The notes below the pieces were generated by a model. That model was not told the origin of the DNA and made no database searches. It saw nothing but the letters and a program-made list of their open reading frames with translations. Both the position numbers and the translations under genes were made by a program. 64,000 nucleotides of DNA from Sanderia malayensis (Eukaryota > Cnidaria > Scyphozoa > Semaeostomeae > Pelagiidae), in NCBI GenBank assembly GCA_013076295.1, contig RQOL01000616.1, positions 4,244,392-4,308,391 of the forward strand, written 5' to 3'. Each line of letters begins with the position of its first letter. Position 1 is the first letter of the stretch. Below, one piece after another: positions 40,355 to 61,436 of the stretch.

Positions 40355-43300
40355 ATGAGAGGGTTATTTCCTCTCTTCTTGCTCTTTTCCTTATCAATAG
40401 CTCTTGCCAATTCTTCTCCTCTGCACCTTAGAGATCGGCCTAGTAAGTATGAGTAACGCTTGTTCAAACTTTGTCGTTGTTTAGTTTTATTCACAGGTAA
40501 ATGGATAAATTTAGAGTTGGTACATAATAGCTTGAAGTATCAATATTTTCAATACTTAAACGGACATTTAAGTTGTTAGCCGGAGGAGCTGTGAGCTATT
40601 TTCGGAGAATATACATTTGCTAACGAAGGAATGCGCATTTGTTTATCATCATGGGCCTGAGTTTCAATTGCAGAGTTTCTATTGTCAGTTTCCAGAGCGG
40701 GCTAACTCAGACTTTAATTGAGTGCATTTTATTATTTCGTGCTTGACGGGGACCATATTGCTCATTTGAGCATTTTATTGACAGCTGTATTTAATTCTCA
40801 GTAATTCGCAGGTGTCTGTTTTATTTCCCTTCTCCTAAGGCCTTCGCCTTAAAGTCTGAAAACTTCCATTCCAACCCCTTCGCCCTTCTTTACTCTGTAC
40901 AAATATTATAATATGTAATATTTTTTTGTTTAATTAACTATGGTAAGTCTATCTGCCTTGAAACGTTGGTTTCAATTAAAATATCCTTCAATTTCATTCA
41001 AATGTTACAGACACACGTTTTCTGAACATTTTATTTTAATGACCACCTGTTATTCGCATGAATATTTCATGTATTATTTTGTGACATAAAGTCCTTATCG
41101 TCAACTAAAAGCAAAATTCAATAAACTTTCCTTGAAAATACTTTGTCTATATTGAATTAGTATTATATTATAATGTGTTGAGTGTTTTATCAAGGTTTTT
41201 TAGGACTCAAAAACCAGTCATATTTTATTTTAGGTGATGAATTTGAATCACGACTTGAGGACCTTGAAGATTTCCTTGAAGACAGAAAACGGGACACGAA
41301 AAAACTTCTGAAAAAAAAGAAAGATTCAAGTCCAGGAATAATAGGAAATCTTCCACCAGTTGGAGGTAAAATTGTTGTTCATTAAATAATCCAGAGCTTT
41401 GTTTTGGTCTGTTTTTACTGTTAGATGTTTTCATATTTTCAAATGCTTTACTTCGACATGGGTGCAGCTTGGTGATGTTCAACAACGAAATTAGAAAATA
41501 TGTCATAAGTATTCATGTATGTAAGAATAAAAATAAAATAAAATAAAATAATCAATAAGGTTCGGTGAGACCGCAATGCGTGGGCTGTCAACCACCATTT
41601 ATTCACAAACAAGTTTTCCTCCTTCGCGAATCTCCTCCGCACTCTTGTTTGATTTTTCCGCTCTGTCCTACGCAGAGCTTGTCACTACTGTTTCAACGAT
41701 CGATAAAGCTATCACTATACGGTTTCTTATAAAGGGTTTCTTATAAAAAAAATGGGTGTATAACCAATGCATGAACATTGCACTGTTTCTAATGCAGAAT
41801 TTCTTGTTTTTCCTTAGAGTTGTTTGAAGGAGATATAATCATGGATGAGAGATTGAGAAGGGCCGTACTCGGTGGAGTTGACAACGAGAAAAGAGATGTA
41901 TTGAAAAACCAAAATTTGCTTTGGAAAAACGGTCTGGTGCCTTATGTTTTTCAACCCCATATCGGTAAGGCGACATTTTTATTTTTGTTCCGTATTTCAT
42001 GAGGCTTTCGAATTCAGGAAGAACCATTTAGCTGGGTTTCCTGGATAATAACTATAGCTATACCTTTGCGATAAGAAACACTTAGCTGCGTGGACTCTAC
42101 AGCTTTCCAGCGTATTTTGCATGTTGTATTTTGCATCATAATTCATTATCCAGCTCCGGACTCAAAGGAATGCCTTGTCAATGCAATAAAACAATTCCAT
42201 AAACACACTTGCATCCGATTTGTCAAGAGAAAAAAACAGAAAGACTATCTCTATTTTGAATCAGATAAAAATGTGTAAGTATTGAAGCACACTGTTATGC
42301 ATATTTTATTCTCGTCATCACGATTCTTCTTGCCATATATACGCTGCTTGTTGTGTGACGTGTTTTACTTTGCTTCCATAGTTGCAGTTCATTTGTTGGA
42401 AGGAGGAAAGGAAAGCAGGTCGTGCATATTGGTCATGGTTGTACGCGTATTGGTACATGTGAACACGAGATTCTTCATGCATTGGGGATGATTCACGAGC
42501 AAAGTCGACCAGATAGGGATGATCATGTTTCTATCAAATGGGATAACATCAAGGAAGGTTTGTGCATTTGTGTTTGTTCTTCCAAGCTGTCTTGTTCTAT
42601 TACTTTCGTGGTGCATTGCTCAATAGATGACGTCGCAGCTAATCAACCTCGCAAAACAACTCTTTATATTCTACTCTAGTTTTGCTGATTTCTGTATCAT
42701 TGTCTGTCTTGGAAATTGTAGTTAATCACCTTCTGTTTTGCTTTCTTTTACAGCGGAACATCATAATTTTAACAAGTATAGTTACAACCTAGTCACCAAT
42801 GAAGATGTTAAATACAACTTCGCGGTAAGTGGCCTTGTATTGTTTATTAATACTCGGCGGCTCTGAAACCAGCTCTTTTCAGAAATAACTACTGTCTAGA
42901 CTGCATACAATATTTGTGCTGCGATCACGTTTGCCACCCAAGTAAACACTCGCGTTTAAGAACCTGGATTTTCACATCCAGACTGTTGCTCAAATACAAT
43001 AGGCTGTTGTTTCTTTCATTGTTTGAGTCGATATATCGGTCTACAGGGCTTTTAATCTGCTTAATCTATTGGTCCTGCCATGCGGCTGTGTACTGTAGCG
43101 CCAATGGCTTTTTCCTTTCTGTGTGAGTGCTTATAATTGTTTTGCATGGAGACAACTTTGAACAACTGTTTGCTATATATAGTGCATGCAGAAGTACTGT
43201 TTGCTATAGTGCACACATAGTTTACACTAAACCATATAACCAACATAACTATAGTTGAGACAACTTTGAACAACTGTTTGCTATAGTGCACGCAGAAGTA

Positions 43301-43623
43301 ACCATATAGTTAACACAGAATTAATCTAAATTCATGGTACATGTGAGAATTAACAGCTTGACATATTTCGATTGAATTTTTAGAGTGTTATGCATTATCC
43401 CAATCACGCTTTTGCAATTGACCGATCTTTACCAACCATCGTTTCCAAGAAAGATCCCAACCTCGTGTTTGGTCAGAGGGTCAGATTCAGCGAAGGTGAT
43501 GTCCAGCAGATTAACAGGCTTTACAAGTGTCCCATAGATAAATATTCAAGCGATTTGATTGCAACTCTGTCTGATGCCGAAATTGATGAGGATATGGTGG
43601 ATGAAAATTTCAACGAGTATTAG
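40355..43623 (+). CDS. Secreted astacin-family zinc metalloprotease (M12A)
   Basis: Seven exons: 40355-40442, 41234-41365, 41818-41964, 42154-42274, 42382-42557, 42754-42824 and 43384-43623, about 324 residues. A signal peptide covers residues 1-18 (hydrophobic core LFPLFLLFSLSIALA). The propeptide contains FEGD (76-79), the aspartate switch that holds the latent zinc. The catalytic motif is HEILHALGMIHE with zinc ligands His191, His195 and His201 and base Glu192, followed by SRPDRD. The Met-turn SVMHY has Met248 and the fifth ligand Tyr250. The protease domain ends near CPIDKY, with an acidic tail after it. Unlike BMP1/tolloid, meprins or many nematode astacins, it has no EGF, CUB, MAM or ShKT domain, so it is a minimal astacin. 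Candidate roles are digestion, hatching or matrix processing; the sequence does not decide. Confidence 0.93.
41528..41551 (+). repeat. AAAAT microsatellite in astacin intron 2
   Basis: About four to five copies of AATAA/AAAAT in a row, non-coding. Confidence 0.8.
43149..43300 (+). repeat. Direct repeat in astacin intron 6
   Basis: A unit of about 44 bases starting GAGACAACTTTGAACAACTG and ending GCAGAAGTA occurs at 43149 and again at 43257-43300. The spacer contains a further partial copy (CTGTTTGCTATAGTGCA). Non-coding local duplication. Confidence 0.85.
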
Positions 43624-44070
43624 CCATTGCTATTCCAGGATTAAACATTTCATGAGATTTTTTCAATATTTTATTTGATTTCTCGTTTTTCTATTTTTAA
43701 TCACCACTTTTTTCTTATTTTCATGTCTCTATTTATGATTTTGTATTAGCGGTTTCTGCACTCAAGTAACAGTTAGCACAGTCACTTTTATAGTTTTTGC
43801 AAACAAATAGTGTGGCCAACTTGTATTGATTTCTGTGAATTATCTCTCTTTATTAATACACTGCTGGTGTCAAAATTGGGACCCTCTTCACTTTGATAAG
43901 TACAGATCAAACAAGATTAAGACAATGGAAAGAAAAAGGACGCACTATTTTCAAGTTTAACCATCACAGTAAAATATTGAAAATCCACCCCTAAGCGGCT
44001 TACACACTGAATAACATTAATTGGCTTTGATGACAACAGATTTTAATGATCTACGAGGCATTTAATGGTA
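43624..44070. other. Convergent 3' region between astacin gene and EMC3
   Basis: Holds the 3' UTRs of both genes. Nothing else recognised. Confidence 0.65.
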
Positions 44071-45629
44071 TTAGATGTCTTTGTCTTTTCTGTAGAAGAC
44101 CTCATTTTGTTTATACTCTCTCATGAGTTCTTCTTCGACATTTTTCATCGCCCATTCGTGATCAACAATTTCCAAAGCTTCCCATTCTGCCTGTGAATTT
44201 TTCAATGAAAAAAAGATAATATCATTCCCTTGTGAAGACATGGGAAATAGCAAAAATGAGAGCATTTTTTGAGAAAGTATTACAGTGCATGAAGTGGGAC
44301 AAAAATAGAATCAGTTGAAAAAAAATGGACCTCAAATGCTTTTCCGGGATCTGTTGGCATTGGCCCACCTGACATTTGTTCTTGCATGACTCGTCCTTGA
44401 TCAGCAGCTGAAAGACGACAACAAAAACATTGAATTACAGGAATCTGCAAAGAAGCAACTGCATGATTGAAGAGTAATGAGTCTTTAAGTAATGAGTAAT
44501 GAGTCTCATTTTATAAATGAGTCTCACCATTGTCTTCTCCTAAAATCAGCGAATACAAACTTCTAAGTCCAAATACATTGAGAAAGTACCAAGAAACTGA
44601 TGACACCCTGAGAATAGAAAACGTGCAAATTATACATAGAGTTTTTGGATAGGTGATGAAGTTTACTTGCAATGCATTAGATGACCTTGACTTACCAAGA
44701 TGCATCTAAGCTTGTAAGCTCTATTCCTCGCTGCAGCATTGCCTTGAATCTCAAAGTGAGTGGAAATGGAACTTTTGCTGAAAATGAAATAAACATTGTT
44801 GTCTCACATGTATCCTTCTGCAAAGGAATTCAAAATGAAGACAAACATTCAAACAAGGATCCCTCCATGATTCTTTATTTCTTCTGAAATACTTACTTGT
44901 GATGAAACCAGAAAACGTCCAGTTAATCCAACCACCGATAACAATCATTGGAAGGACATTTGTTAAATTCCCCTTCATCATATCCATCATCATTGTAGGA
45001 TCTGTAAAAAACCATAATATAAAAATAAAAATCAATTCAGGTAATGGATGTTGTTTACTTAAGGGGTCTTTATTTATTTTAGAAACCTTACCTTGCATTG
45101 GATTTTTCTGTGCAGACTGTGGCTTTTCTGCTTTGAGGTAGCCAGTTTCTTTATCGTTGAAAAATTGCTTCCTCATTAAAAAGGACTGAAATAAAAACAT
45201 AGGCACTTGAAAGACACTGTGATGGTGAGATGAGATGATGTGATATGATTAGATTAGATGTCACTCAGCAGCAAATGCATGTTTTTGAAAATATTATCAA
45301 GTCTACCTCTTTGGGGATATACTTTCCATGGTCTCTCAAAAATCGTGTCCTCATTAGTGCTTGACTAAAACAAAAGCATTATCGTTTTTATATTATTTTA
45401 AAGGGTTGGGTCTAAAATTTCTTTGCTGTGTGTGTGTGTGGTTCATTTCGTCTCATCCAACACAACCTACTATCGCCCACCTTTGCTTGACTTGTTCTAT
45501 GTCCAACTTCTTCGGAGATTGTAAAAGGATAGATGCATGATGTCGAATAATGCCAACGAGGAATGTGATCAGAAATATTGGTACAATAACCCAAACTCGA
45601 ATAGCTGGATCTAGCAGTAAGTCCTCCAT
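44071..45629 (-). CDS. EMC3: ER membrane protein complex subunit 3
   Basis: Eight exons in transcript order: 45629-45481, 45364-45307, 45185-45092, 45001-44897, 44777-44696, 44607-44528, 44407-44331 and 44190-44071, about 254 residues (human 261). Conserved blocks run the whole length: [18 protein letters not shown] with the first membrane helix, [82 protein letters not shown] and [17 protein letters not shown]3 belongs to the Oxa1/YidC insertase superfamily and forms the membrane-insertion groove of the EMC, which places tail-anchored and multi-pass proteins in the ER. Length and all landmarks match, and phases join without adjustment. Its start codon is only 123 bases from the likely start of the divergent cathepsin gene. 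Confidence 0.96.
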
Positions 45630-45752
45630 CTTGAAAATGCATTCATAGAATTAATGACTGCGCTCGCACTAGACTCTCCCATCTTTACAGATGAAAGCAG
45701 CAACAACAACAACTCATGGGCTTCTTGGAATGTAATGCAGAAGGCAATTGTA
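45630..45752. promoter_or_regulatory. Very short divergent region between EMC3 and the cathepsin gene
   Basis: EMC3 starts at 45629 on the minus strand and the cathepsin at 45753 (or 45654) on the plus strand. The two 5' UTRs and core promoters must be packed into or overlap in this space. If the cathepsin used 45654, only 24 bases would separate the start codons. Confidence 0.5.
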
Positions 45753-48300
45753 ATGGATAGACGCGTTGTTTTTATTGCTATCTATTATGTTTGCTGTTTT
45801 ATTTGTTGCTGTACGGTGCAACCAAGACTTGGATATTTCACAGATGATACTGTGATTAATGAAAAAGCGTTGGAATTACTTCGTTTTCAAGCAAGCAATC
45901 TGAAAACCTTGTCAACCTCGACTAACAACAATTACAATGAGCAACTTGAGGCATTATTCAGACAATTTTGCAAAATTTATAACAGACCCTATGTATCTAA
46001 CAACGAGGAATATGAACAAAGAAAACTAATATTTTTAGTAAGTATGAAATAAGTTAGTGGATCGGTGCATGATATTTTTTTAAAAAAAATGGATTTCTTG
46101 AACTTATTGTTGTTTTATTTCAGAAAAGTTTGATCAGACAGGCATCCCTCAACTCCGAAATAGATAACACCGGACAATCTGCAAGATATGGCGTCAATAA
46201 ATTCTCTGACTGGTCAGAAGAAGAGTTTAAAGGTATTGTATTGTAGTTTGTGCAAATTAGAAGAGCAAGAAACTTCTGGTAACACACAGGAAGTTTTACA
46301 ACTTGTAGTAAGCTCTTGTACTACAGATACACATTATTTTAGGTCTTTTAAGAAGTCATCCCTCAAAAGTCTCTGGATCAAGTATTAAACAGTTTACAGA
46401 GAATTCAAAAGAAGACAATGAATGCACTTATCAGCAAAACGACCCCCCAAAGTCTTTTGATTGGTCAGTTGCTCTCCACCATTATACCATAGCTGGCTGT
46501 ATATGCCTATATATTTGTATTATAATATGAATGCTGCATTATTATTCAGGCGAAAGAGTGGGAACGTTACTGGTGTAAAAAATCAAGGAAAGGTTGTTCA
46601 TAAACGTAGTCTTTATGTTTTATTACTGCCTTGAAAGTCTTTGGAGCAAATTTTTAATTTTAGTTATTTATTTGACATGTGATTTACTTTTCTTTTATGT
46701 CAAATAGTGTGGAAGTTGTTGGTAGGTTTTTTTTACTTCATATATTCTCAAGATTCTTTTGCCTCAATCTTCTTAAATGCTCAATTTACATGTTAAACGA
46801 TCTTGTTTTCATCTTATAACACAGCTTACCATATTTTATTACTTAAAGGGCATTTGTAGCCACTGAACAAGTAGAAAGCTATTCAGCTATAGCTCATAAA
46901 CGACTCATGAGCTACAGTGTGCAGGAGTTCATTTCTTGTGCACCTTCCTTGGGCTGCAGTGGAGGAAACACATGCGAAGCACTTAAATGGCTATTACTTG
47001 CTAAGTTCAATAAGGTAGCATAGAACAATTTGATATACTTTAATCGGAGAAACTTTCGCGATTTTCGCGTTTTTGGCCAAAATTCGCGAAAGTTTATTCG
47101 CGCGAAATATCCGATTTTGATAAGTTAATTCCACAAATTTCGCGTTTTTCTTGCCTCGCGAAAGTTTCTTCCCGCGAAAGTTTCTCCGATTAAAGTAATA
47201 AATCATTCTTATAATTTCAAATTGAGCATTCTTTTCTTGTATGCTCTGATATGGCTGTTGACTGTTGATTTGCTATTCTATTGTGAACTGATTTTATATT
47301 AACATTTGTTAATGACCTTTTTTAGACTCGATACCACCTTGTGCCAGCAGCAGAATACCCTTACGAAGCAAAAGAAACCAAATGCAAATACAGCACAACG
47401 TATGCTCTTCAGATTTACTTAATTCGTATTCGTAGTTTTTCTTACTTTAATTAACGCTTTGATGTAACATTGAGTTCTCTTCTATCTCTTTAATGGATGC
47501 TTGTTATGCACAGGAGCCAAAAGGGTGCAACTATTTCAAGTCTCTGTGGGTGTGGCAGGTAGCAATGTTCGTTTCATTCATTCAGACCCAACTTACGTGG
47601 ACAATAAAGTGAACGTTTCTTGTTGCGTCATCGCAATCCTAAAGCTAGTCTGATTTTTAGTTTTATGTGTTGTCGTTTTTTAGCATGGTTGGGCGAGAGA
47701 ACATCATGCTCCGTGTTTTAGCTCAGAGAGGTCCGTGGGGTGTCAATGTCAATTCCGTACAATGGCATGATTATATTAGTAAGTTTTTATAATGCACCAT
47801 GAAACGATTTTATAAATTATATATATATATAGATTTTCTCGAATCTTTTATTTTTTTGGAGAGACTTTTGTGCAGACCAAATGTGCGAAGATCTGATCAC
47901 AGATTATGTCGTTAATTGAAAATGTAATCTATGTATGCTAGTTCTTTTGATAAATGAATCAACTACAAGTGACTTCACGTTTCGATCGTTTTCCAGGCGG
48001 TATAATACAACGTCATTGCTCTGATTTGACGATGAATCACGCCGTACAAATTGTCGGATACGACTTGTCGGGTCCTGTACCTTACTGGATCGTACGAAAC
48101 ACATGGGGAAGCGATTTTGGAGAGCAAGGCTACTTGAGAATCAAATATGGAGAAAATCTTTGCGGTGACTGCCTTCATATGTCTTGCAATTACACTGGCA
48201 ATCTTCTAATTTGTAATGCCAAAACTAATGGTTGTTTATCGTTTACCTTTCAGGACTTGCAGAGGCACCATCGTTTGTTGTTGTTAAGAAAAAGCATTAA
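45753..48300 (+). CDS. CTSO: Papain-family cysteine protease, cathepsin O-like
   Basis: Eleven exons: 45753-46037, 46124-46232, 46343-46463, 46550-46592, 46708-46721, 46849-47014, 47326-47399, 47514-47558, 47684-47778, 47997-48164 and 48254-48300, about 388 residues from the ATG at 45753. MDRRVVFIAIYYVCCFICCC is a plausible signal peptide; the in-frame ATG at 45654 would add 33 residues in front and is less likely. The propeptide has YGVNKFSDWS. The mature enzyme shows QGKCGSCWAF with catalytic Cys190, GCSGG, active-site His in MNHAVQIVGYD and Asn in WIVRNTWGS. GGIIQRHCS and the spacing around it match cathepsin O rather than L or B. Cathepsin O is a lysosomal protease. The catalytic Cys sits on a 14-base exon. 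A MITE lies in intron 6. AATAAA is at 48436. Confidence 0.88.
47033..47200. mobile_element. MITE with perfect 25-base terminal inverted repeats
   Basis: The left end starting TACTTTAATCGGAGAAAC (47036-47060) is the exact reverse complement of the right end (47173-47197). Both sides are flanked by ATA (47033-47035 and 47198-47200), a likely 3-base target duplication. The 162-base body is rich in TTTCGCG/CGCGAAA words. No coding capacity. A 3-base duplication suits the PIF/Harbinger group, but the family is not proven. It sits in cathepsin intron 6. Confidence 0.9.
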
Positions 48301-48784
48301 ATACAAGATTAAATATATTGTACCAATGTCTTTACCCACGTCTAGTTGCATTTGCGTTAGAAGTTGTTGATTTTGTCAAATATAGCAACCCGATAGAATA
48401 GATATTTTACGTTGTGGAAGATGCATAATTCTGTAAATAAATGGAAGACTCTTCTTGCAACCATATCATTTAATTCTCTTGCTATATTTTATACGTGATA
48501 GCATACATTTGAGTAAAAATGATGAAGATAAATTTGTAAATGATAAATTCTTTGTTCTTGTTTTTTTTTATTTTTTTGTTAAAGTGGAAAAATAAACATT
48601 GCAATGTGCGAGGGTAAACAACAATGACAAGTTGTGCGGTAGTTTTATTTTCCTCTGACGCAACATGTCGTAACATTGTCTGCTCGTTGCGCCAGGAGGT
48701 GGATTATTTTGTTGGATTAGACGAAAGAACGTGCTGCTCATATTTCAAGCAAATCTACGTGATGGCAACCTTTGAGACCACCTT
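48301..48784. other. Cathepsin 3' UTR and spacer
   Basis: Contains AATAAA at 48436-48441 and AT-rich spacer. No exon recognised. Confidence 0.65.
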
Positions 48785-49195
48785 TGAGGCGGGCAACACA
48801 AATATGTTATGTTAGTGTCATCTTGAACTCAAATTTTCGGTCGGGCGGTCGGTCGGCATAAAATTTTCTTGATTTTTTCGAAATATTTAAAAAATGGGCC
48901 TAAATTTGAAAAATCTTCCAATCGAAGGAATTTTAAAACTAGGCCTACACCTGATTCGAAGTTCAGATAGCCATTTTTATTTTGGAAGCATGCACGAAGT
49001 TACACAAAAGTTACACGTATTATAAAACTTTTCAATTCAGACAGCGAAACATTTTTCTTTTATATTTCGTGTTCACACATCATCTGAAAAGGATGTCATT
49101 TTAAATGACGCCCGACCCAAAAATCCGGATTTTTTTGTTTAGAATTATGGTCGGTCGGGTGACACTAACATAACATATTTGTGTTGCCCGCCTGA
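48785..49195. mobile_element. MITE with 33-base terminal inverted repeats
   Basis: The left end 48788-48820, beginning GGCGGGCAACACAAATATG, is the exact reverse complement of 49160-49192. TGA flanks both sides (48785-48787 and 49193-49195), a probable 3-base target duplication. Just inside each end are GGTCGG repeats. The 405-base element has no coding capacity. It ends about 70 bases before the ABCC5-like start codon, so it forms part of that gene's upstream region. Confidence 0.92.
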
Positions 49196-49261
49196 CTTAA
49201 CTTTCATTTCATGGCTTTTTAACAGAAAGAGACATAATATTTTTCAGGAATTTTGAGGAAT

Positions 49262-58292
<9,031 letters not shown>

Positions 58293-58902
58293 TAGCATAC
58301 AAAGAAATTAGTCAAAGATATAGAACACATAGTGTACTGTGCTTTCGTTAAGAATGATAATAGGTAATATATGCCAATTTAGAAATATATATTTGTTTTA
58401 TTTTGTATTTTTTTATTTTGATTTATTACTTTTTACACAAATAATTTATCATCCAATGATTGTTGTCAGGTGCTTAAAATGTTTGTACCCCCCAAATAAT
58501 AAAAATAGGGAATGAAAAACGCCAAATCGTAGCTACGCCACTGAAATCACCGAATGGACATTTTAATGTTTTATTTGTTTATCCTCGTTTACTTTGATCC
58601 TTGTTTAGTCTAGAAAGAATTTCATTGCAATATATATAGAACAAAAATTTAATAGCTTATTGAAAAATAAATCATTATTTGGGATATATTGTGTACATAT
58701 TTGAGTTTTTCGCCATACTTTTTGTTTTACGTCATAACTCCAAACTCGACTCGAGCTCAACTCACTCCTCACATGCAGCATTTTGTTCTGGCGTTGCGTG
58801 CCTTGGCTCGCATTTTTGGTGTGATGCGTGCATGTATCAAGCTTAGAGGAAGAACTGGCTGGGACAATTTTGCGATAAGTGGCACGACATAGATATTGAT
58901 GC
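58293..58902. other. ABCC5-like 3' UTR and SERGEF upstream region
   Basis: Contains a possible AATAAA at 58498-58503 and the SERGEF promoter region. No exon recognised besides SERGEF exon 1 at its right edge. Confidence 0.6.
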
Positions 58903-61436
58903 ATGGAAGTCTATTCTTGGGTAAGCTCCATTCCTATGTAGTCATTTCATTCCGTACGAAAAGATGTTGAAAAGTCTTGCATGCATGTGAGCAGGTGAGG
59001 GCATGGGCTTACAGTACACAAACACTTTTTTTGCATGCACGTCACGTGTGTTAGGCCCCCGATAAAAAGAGGCATACCTTTTGAATGCGGGGTTATTCCA
59101 CAAATCTTATTGCATATTCGTACTCGGGAGGTTATTAGCTATCGATTGATATATAAGTTACCCGATAGGGGCGTGGTCCGTAAAATGCAAGTCTGTCCCG
59201 CCCACATGAATTTTATTAAATGGCGAATTTTTACAGGGAGCCAACAGCTATGGCCAACTGGCTTTGGGAAACACAGAGGATTATTTACTTCCCCAGAAGA
59301 TAGCTTCATTTTTAAAAGATGATGATATTCCTGTGTTACTAACAGGCGGTGGAGGACACACAGTTTTACTCACAGGTAACAGATTTATTACTGCCATTCC
59401 CTTTGCATGGTTTTGATGAAAGTCACGATTCAAACCTTGCTGTATCTTTTCCTTTTTCTTTATAGATTCTGGCAAACTTTATCTCTGTGGTTGGAATGAT
59501 TGTGGTCAACTTGGAATTGGTCATACACAAAATCTCATGTTTTTCCAAATGCTTTCATTCAAATCGAAAATAAAAGATGTATCATGTGGATGGAATCATA
59601 CTTTATTTGTGACAGGTAGTGGCTTCCTGTGCTCAATCATTCTCCTGTGTGTTACCATTTGGGTTTTGCATGCATTTTATGTTTTATCCATAATATTTAT
59701 CATTGGTTTACTTGCAGATATGGGTGAATGCTTCTCTTTTGGTTCAAATGCCTTTCATCAGCTTGGAAATTCACAAAACAAGAAGGAACCGCTGCCAAAT
59801 AAAGTTGAGGTGATCACTTTTTCTATAAAGTGAGATGTAGTGACAGCACCATGATCTAATAAGATGTACTAACAGTGCATGTGATCCAGTCTGATGTAGA
59901 GAAAGAACTTCATTATTACACAATTATCATTAGTAAGTCTCTATAGGGAATTCCAGGAAGAGTAGCAATGGTTGCAGCAGGAATGAGACATTCAGTTGCA
60001 CTTACAGGTTCGCCACACTCAATTATCACTCTTTGTCAAAAGCATTCATTATCCATTATGAACTGTTGGGTGTATATATATATTGTATATATGTTTATTC
60101 CATAGATGATGGGTCAGTGTATACTTGGGGCTGTGGAAGGAAAGGACAGCTGGGACATGGACAAGGACCATGTTCTCATGTGCAAACTCCTTCTAAAGGT
60201 ATTTAGCTGTTTTTGCTTTCGTGAAGGCTCTTGGTTATTTATTTATTTGTTTGGAAGGATATAAACTATAAAGTCTAAGTAATTAATGCTTACTTTTCGT
60301 AAAACATTTACAGTGATGTTTGATGAAGAAGTTATCCAGAAAGATGTCAAAGCTGGGGCGGAGTTCACAGCCACACTATCAGGTTAGACACAGAATTTTT
60401 GTTGGTTTGTGTCATTCCTACTTTATTTGATTCAGTGCCAGCGTCAGCTAATAGAAAATTGGCAGGAAAATGTTAAAAAAGTTTTATGACTATAGCTTTT
60501 TTAAATCCTTACCCCTTTGATGGCGCATCACCTTATAGCACAAGAACATTTAAAAGTCAACTTTGGATACTATTGTGGAGGACATGCCCTCCTTGCTTGA
60601 ATATTGTAGCTACATTCATGACATCAATATGTTGATGATTTTTTGTAACATTTCTAGTTGATGGTCGTGTATTTTGTTGGGGTAGTAACCTATATGGACA
60701 GTGTGGATTGCCTGGACCAAAATCAAGTGTGCATGTGAACACCAAGACGGTAAAGATGGTTGATAAACCAATAATGGTGATCTTGGATGATGTGGCTTCG
60801 AAATTGCACACTGGATGGAGTCATGTAATAATAGTAACAGGTATTATAATTATTGTTAATCCGTAGTATCATATGTTTCACCCTGGTATTAGAGTATGCC
60901 AGACCTCTGGTTGATAGATAGTTTTGATAATGAATCGTGATTACATATAAATGAGGAATTTTGTATATGTTTATTTTAGAATCAAATATCGTATTGTCAT
61001 GGGGTCGTGGTGACTATGGCCAACTTGGAAAGGGGTGTTCAATGTCCAGCTATGATCCTGGAATTGTGGATTTTGCGCACGAATCCATTGCATCTATAAC
61101 TGGAGGCTCAGAACACAATATTGTATGCAGTGGTAAGCATGATCATCACATTCAAAATTCATCCAAAACACATTCAAAACAGAAGATCACTTTTTAATTT
61201 GAATGGTTAATGCTTGCTTTGTATGAAAGCGAATGTACTTATGCGTTCATGCAACTGTTACAGATGACGGCAGTGTGTTTATTTGGGGATGGAATGAACA
61301 TGGAATGTGCGGGACTGGGGACGAGAAGAATATGGAAAAGCCTTATCACGTGACGTTGTTTAACAATGCGAAGCCTTTTCTCATTGGCTGTGGGGCTGGC
61401 ACATCGTTTGTCTGTGCTCGATCTATTGTTCGGTAA
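58903..61436 (+). CDS. SERGEF: RCC1-repeat protein SERGEF (DelGEF)
   Basis: Ten exons: 58903-58920, 59237-59375, 59466-59615, 59718-59809, 59947-60007, 60106-60198, 60314-60382, 60658-60840, 60980-61132 and 61264-61436, about 376 residues. Exon 1 has only 18 coding bases, MEVYSW, followed by donor GTAAGC; it joins in phase to GANSYGQLALGNTEDYLLPQ, giving the WGANSYGQL start of SERGEF. The protein is a seven-bladed RCC1-type propeller with repeats such as LCGWNDCGQLGIGHT, TWGCGRKGQLGHG, CWGSNLYGQCG, SWGRGDYGQLG and WGWNEHGMCGTGDE, ending LIGCGAGTSF. The last two blocks match SERGEF closely. In mammals it binds the exocyst subunit SEC5 and affects secretion; GEF activity is unproven. The human protein has a longer tail (458 residues). 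RCC1 itself and HERC proteins fit less well. Confidence 0.88.

Noticed and set aside
59035..59322. 95-codon frame overlapping SERGEF exon 2 in another frame
   Set aside because: The other frame gives the conserved GANSYGQL block and joins in phase with MEVYSW; this one has no family match.
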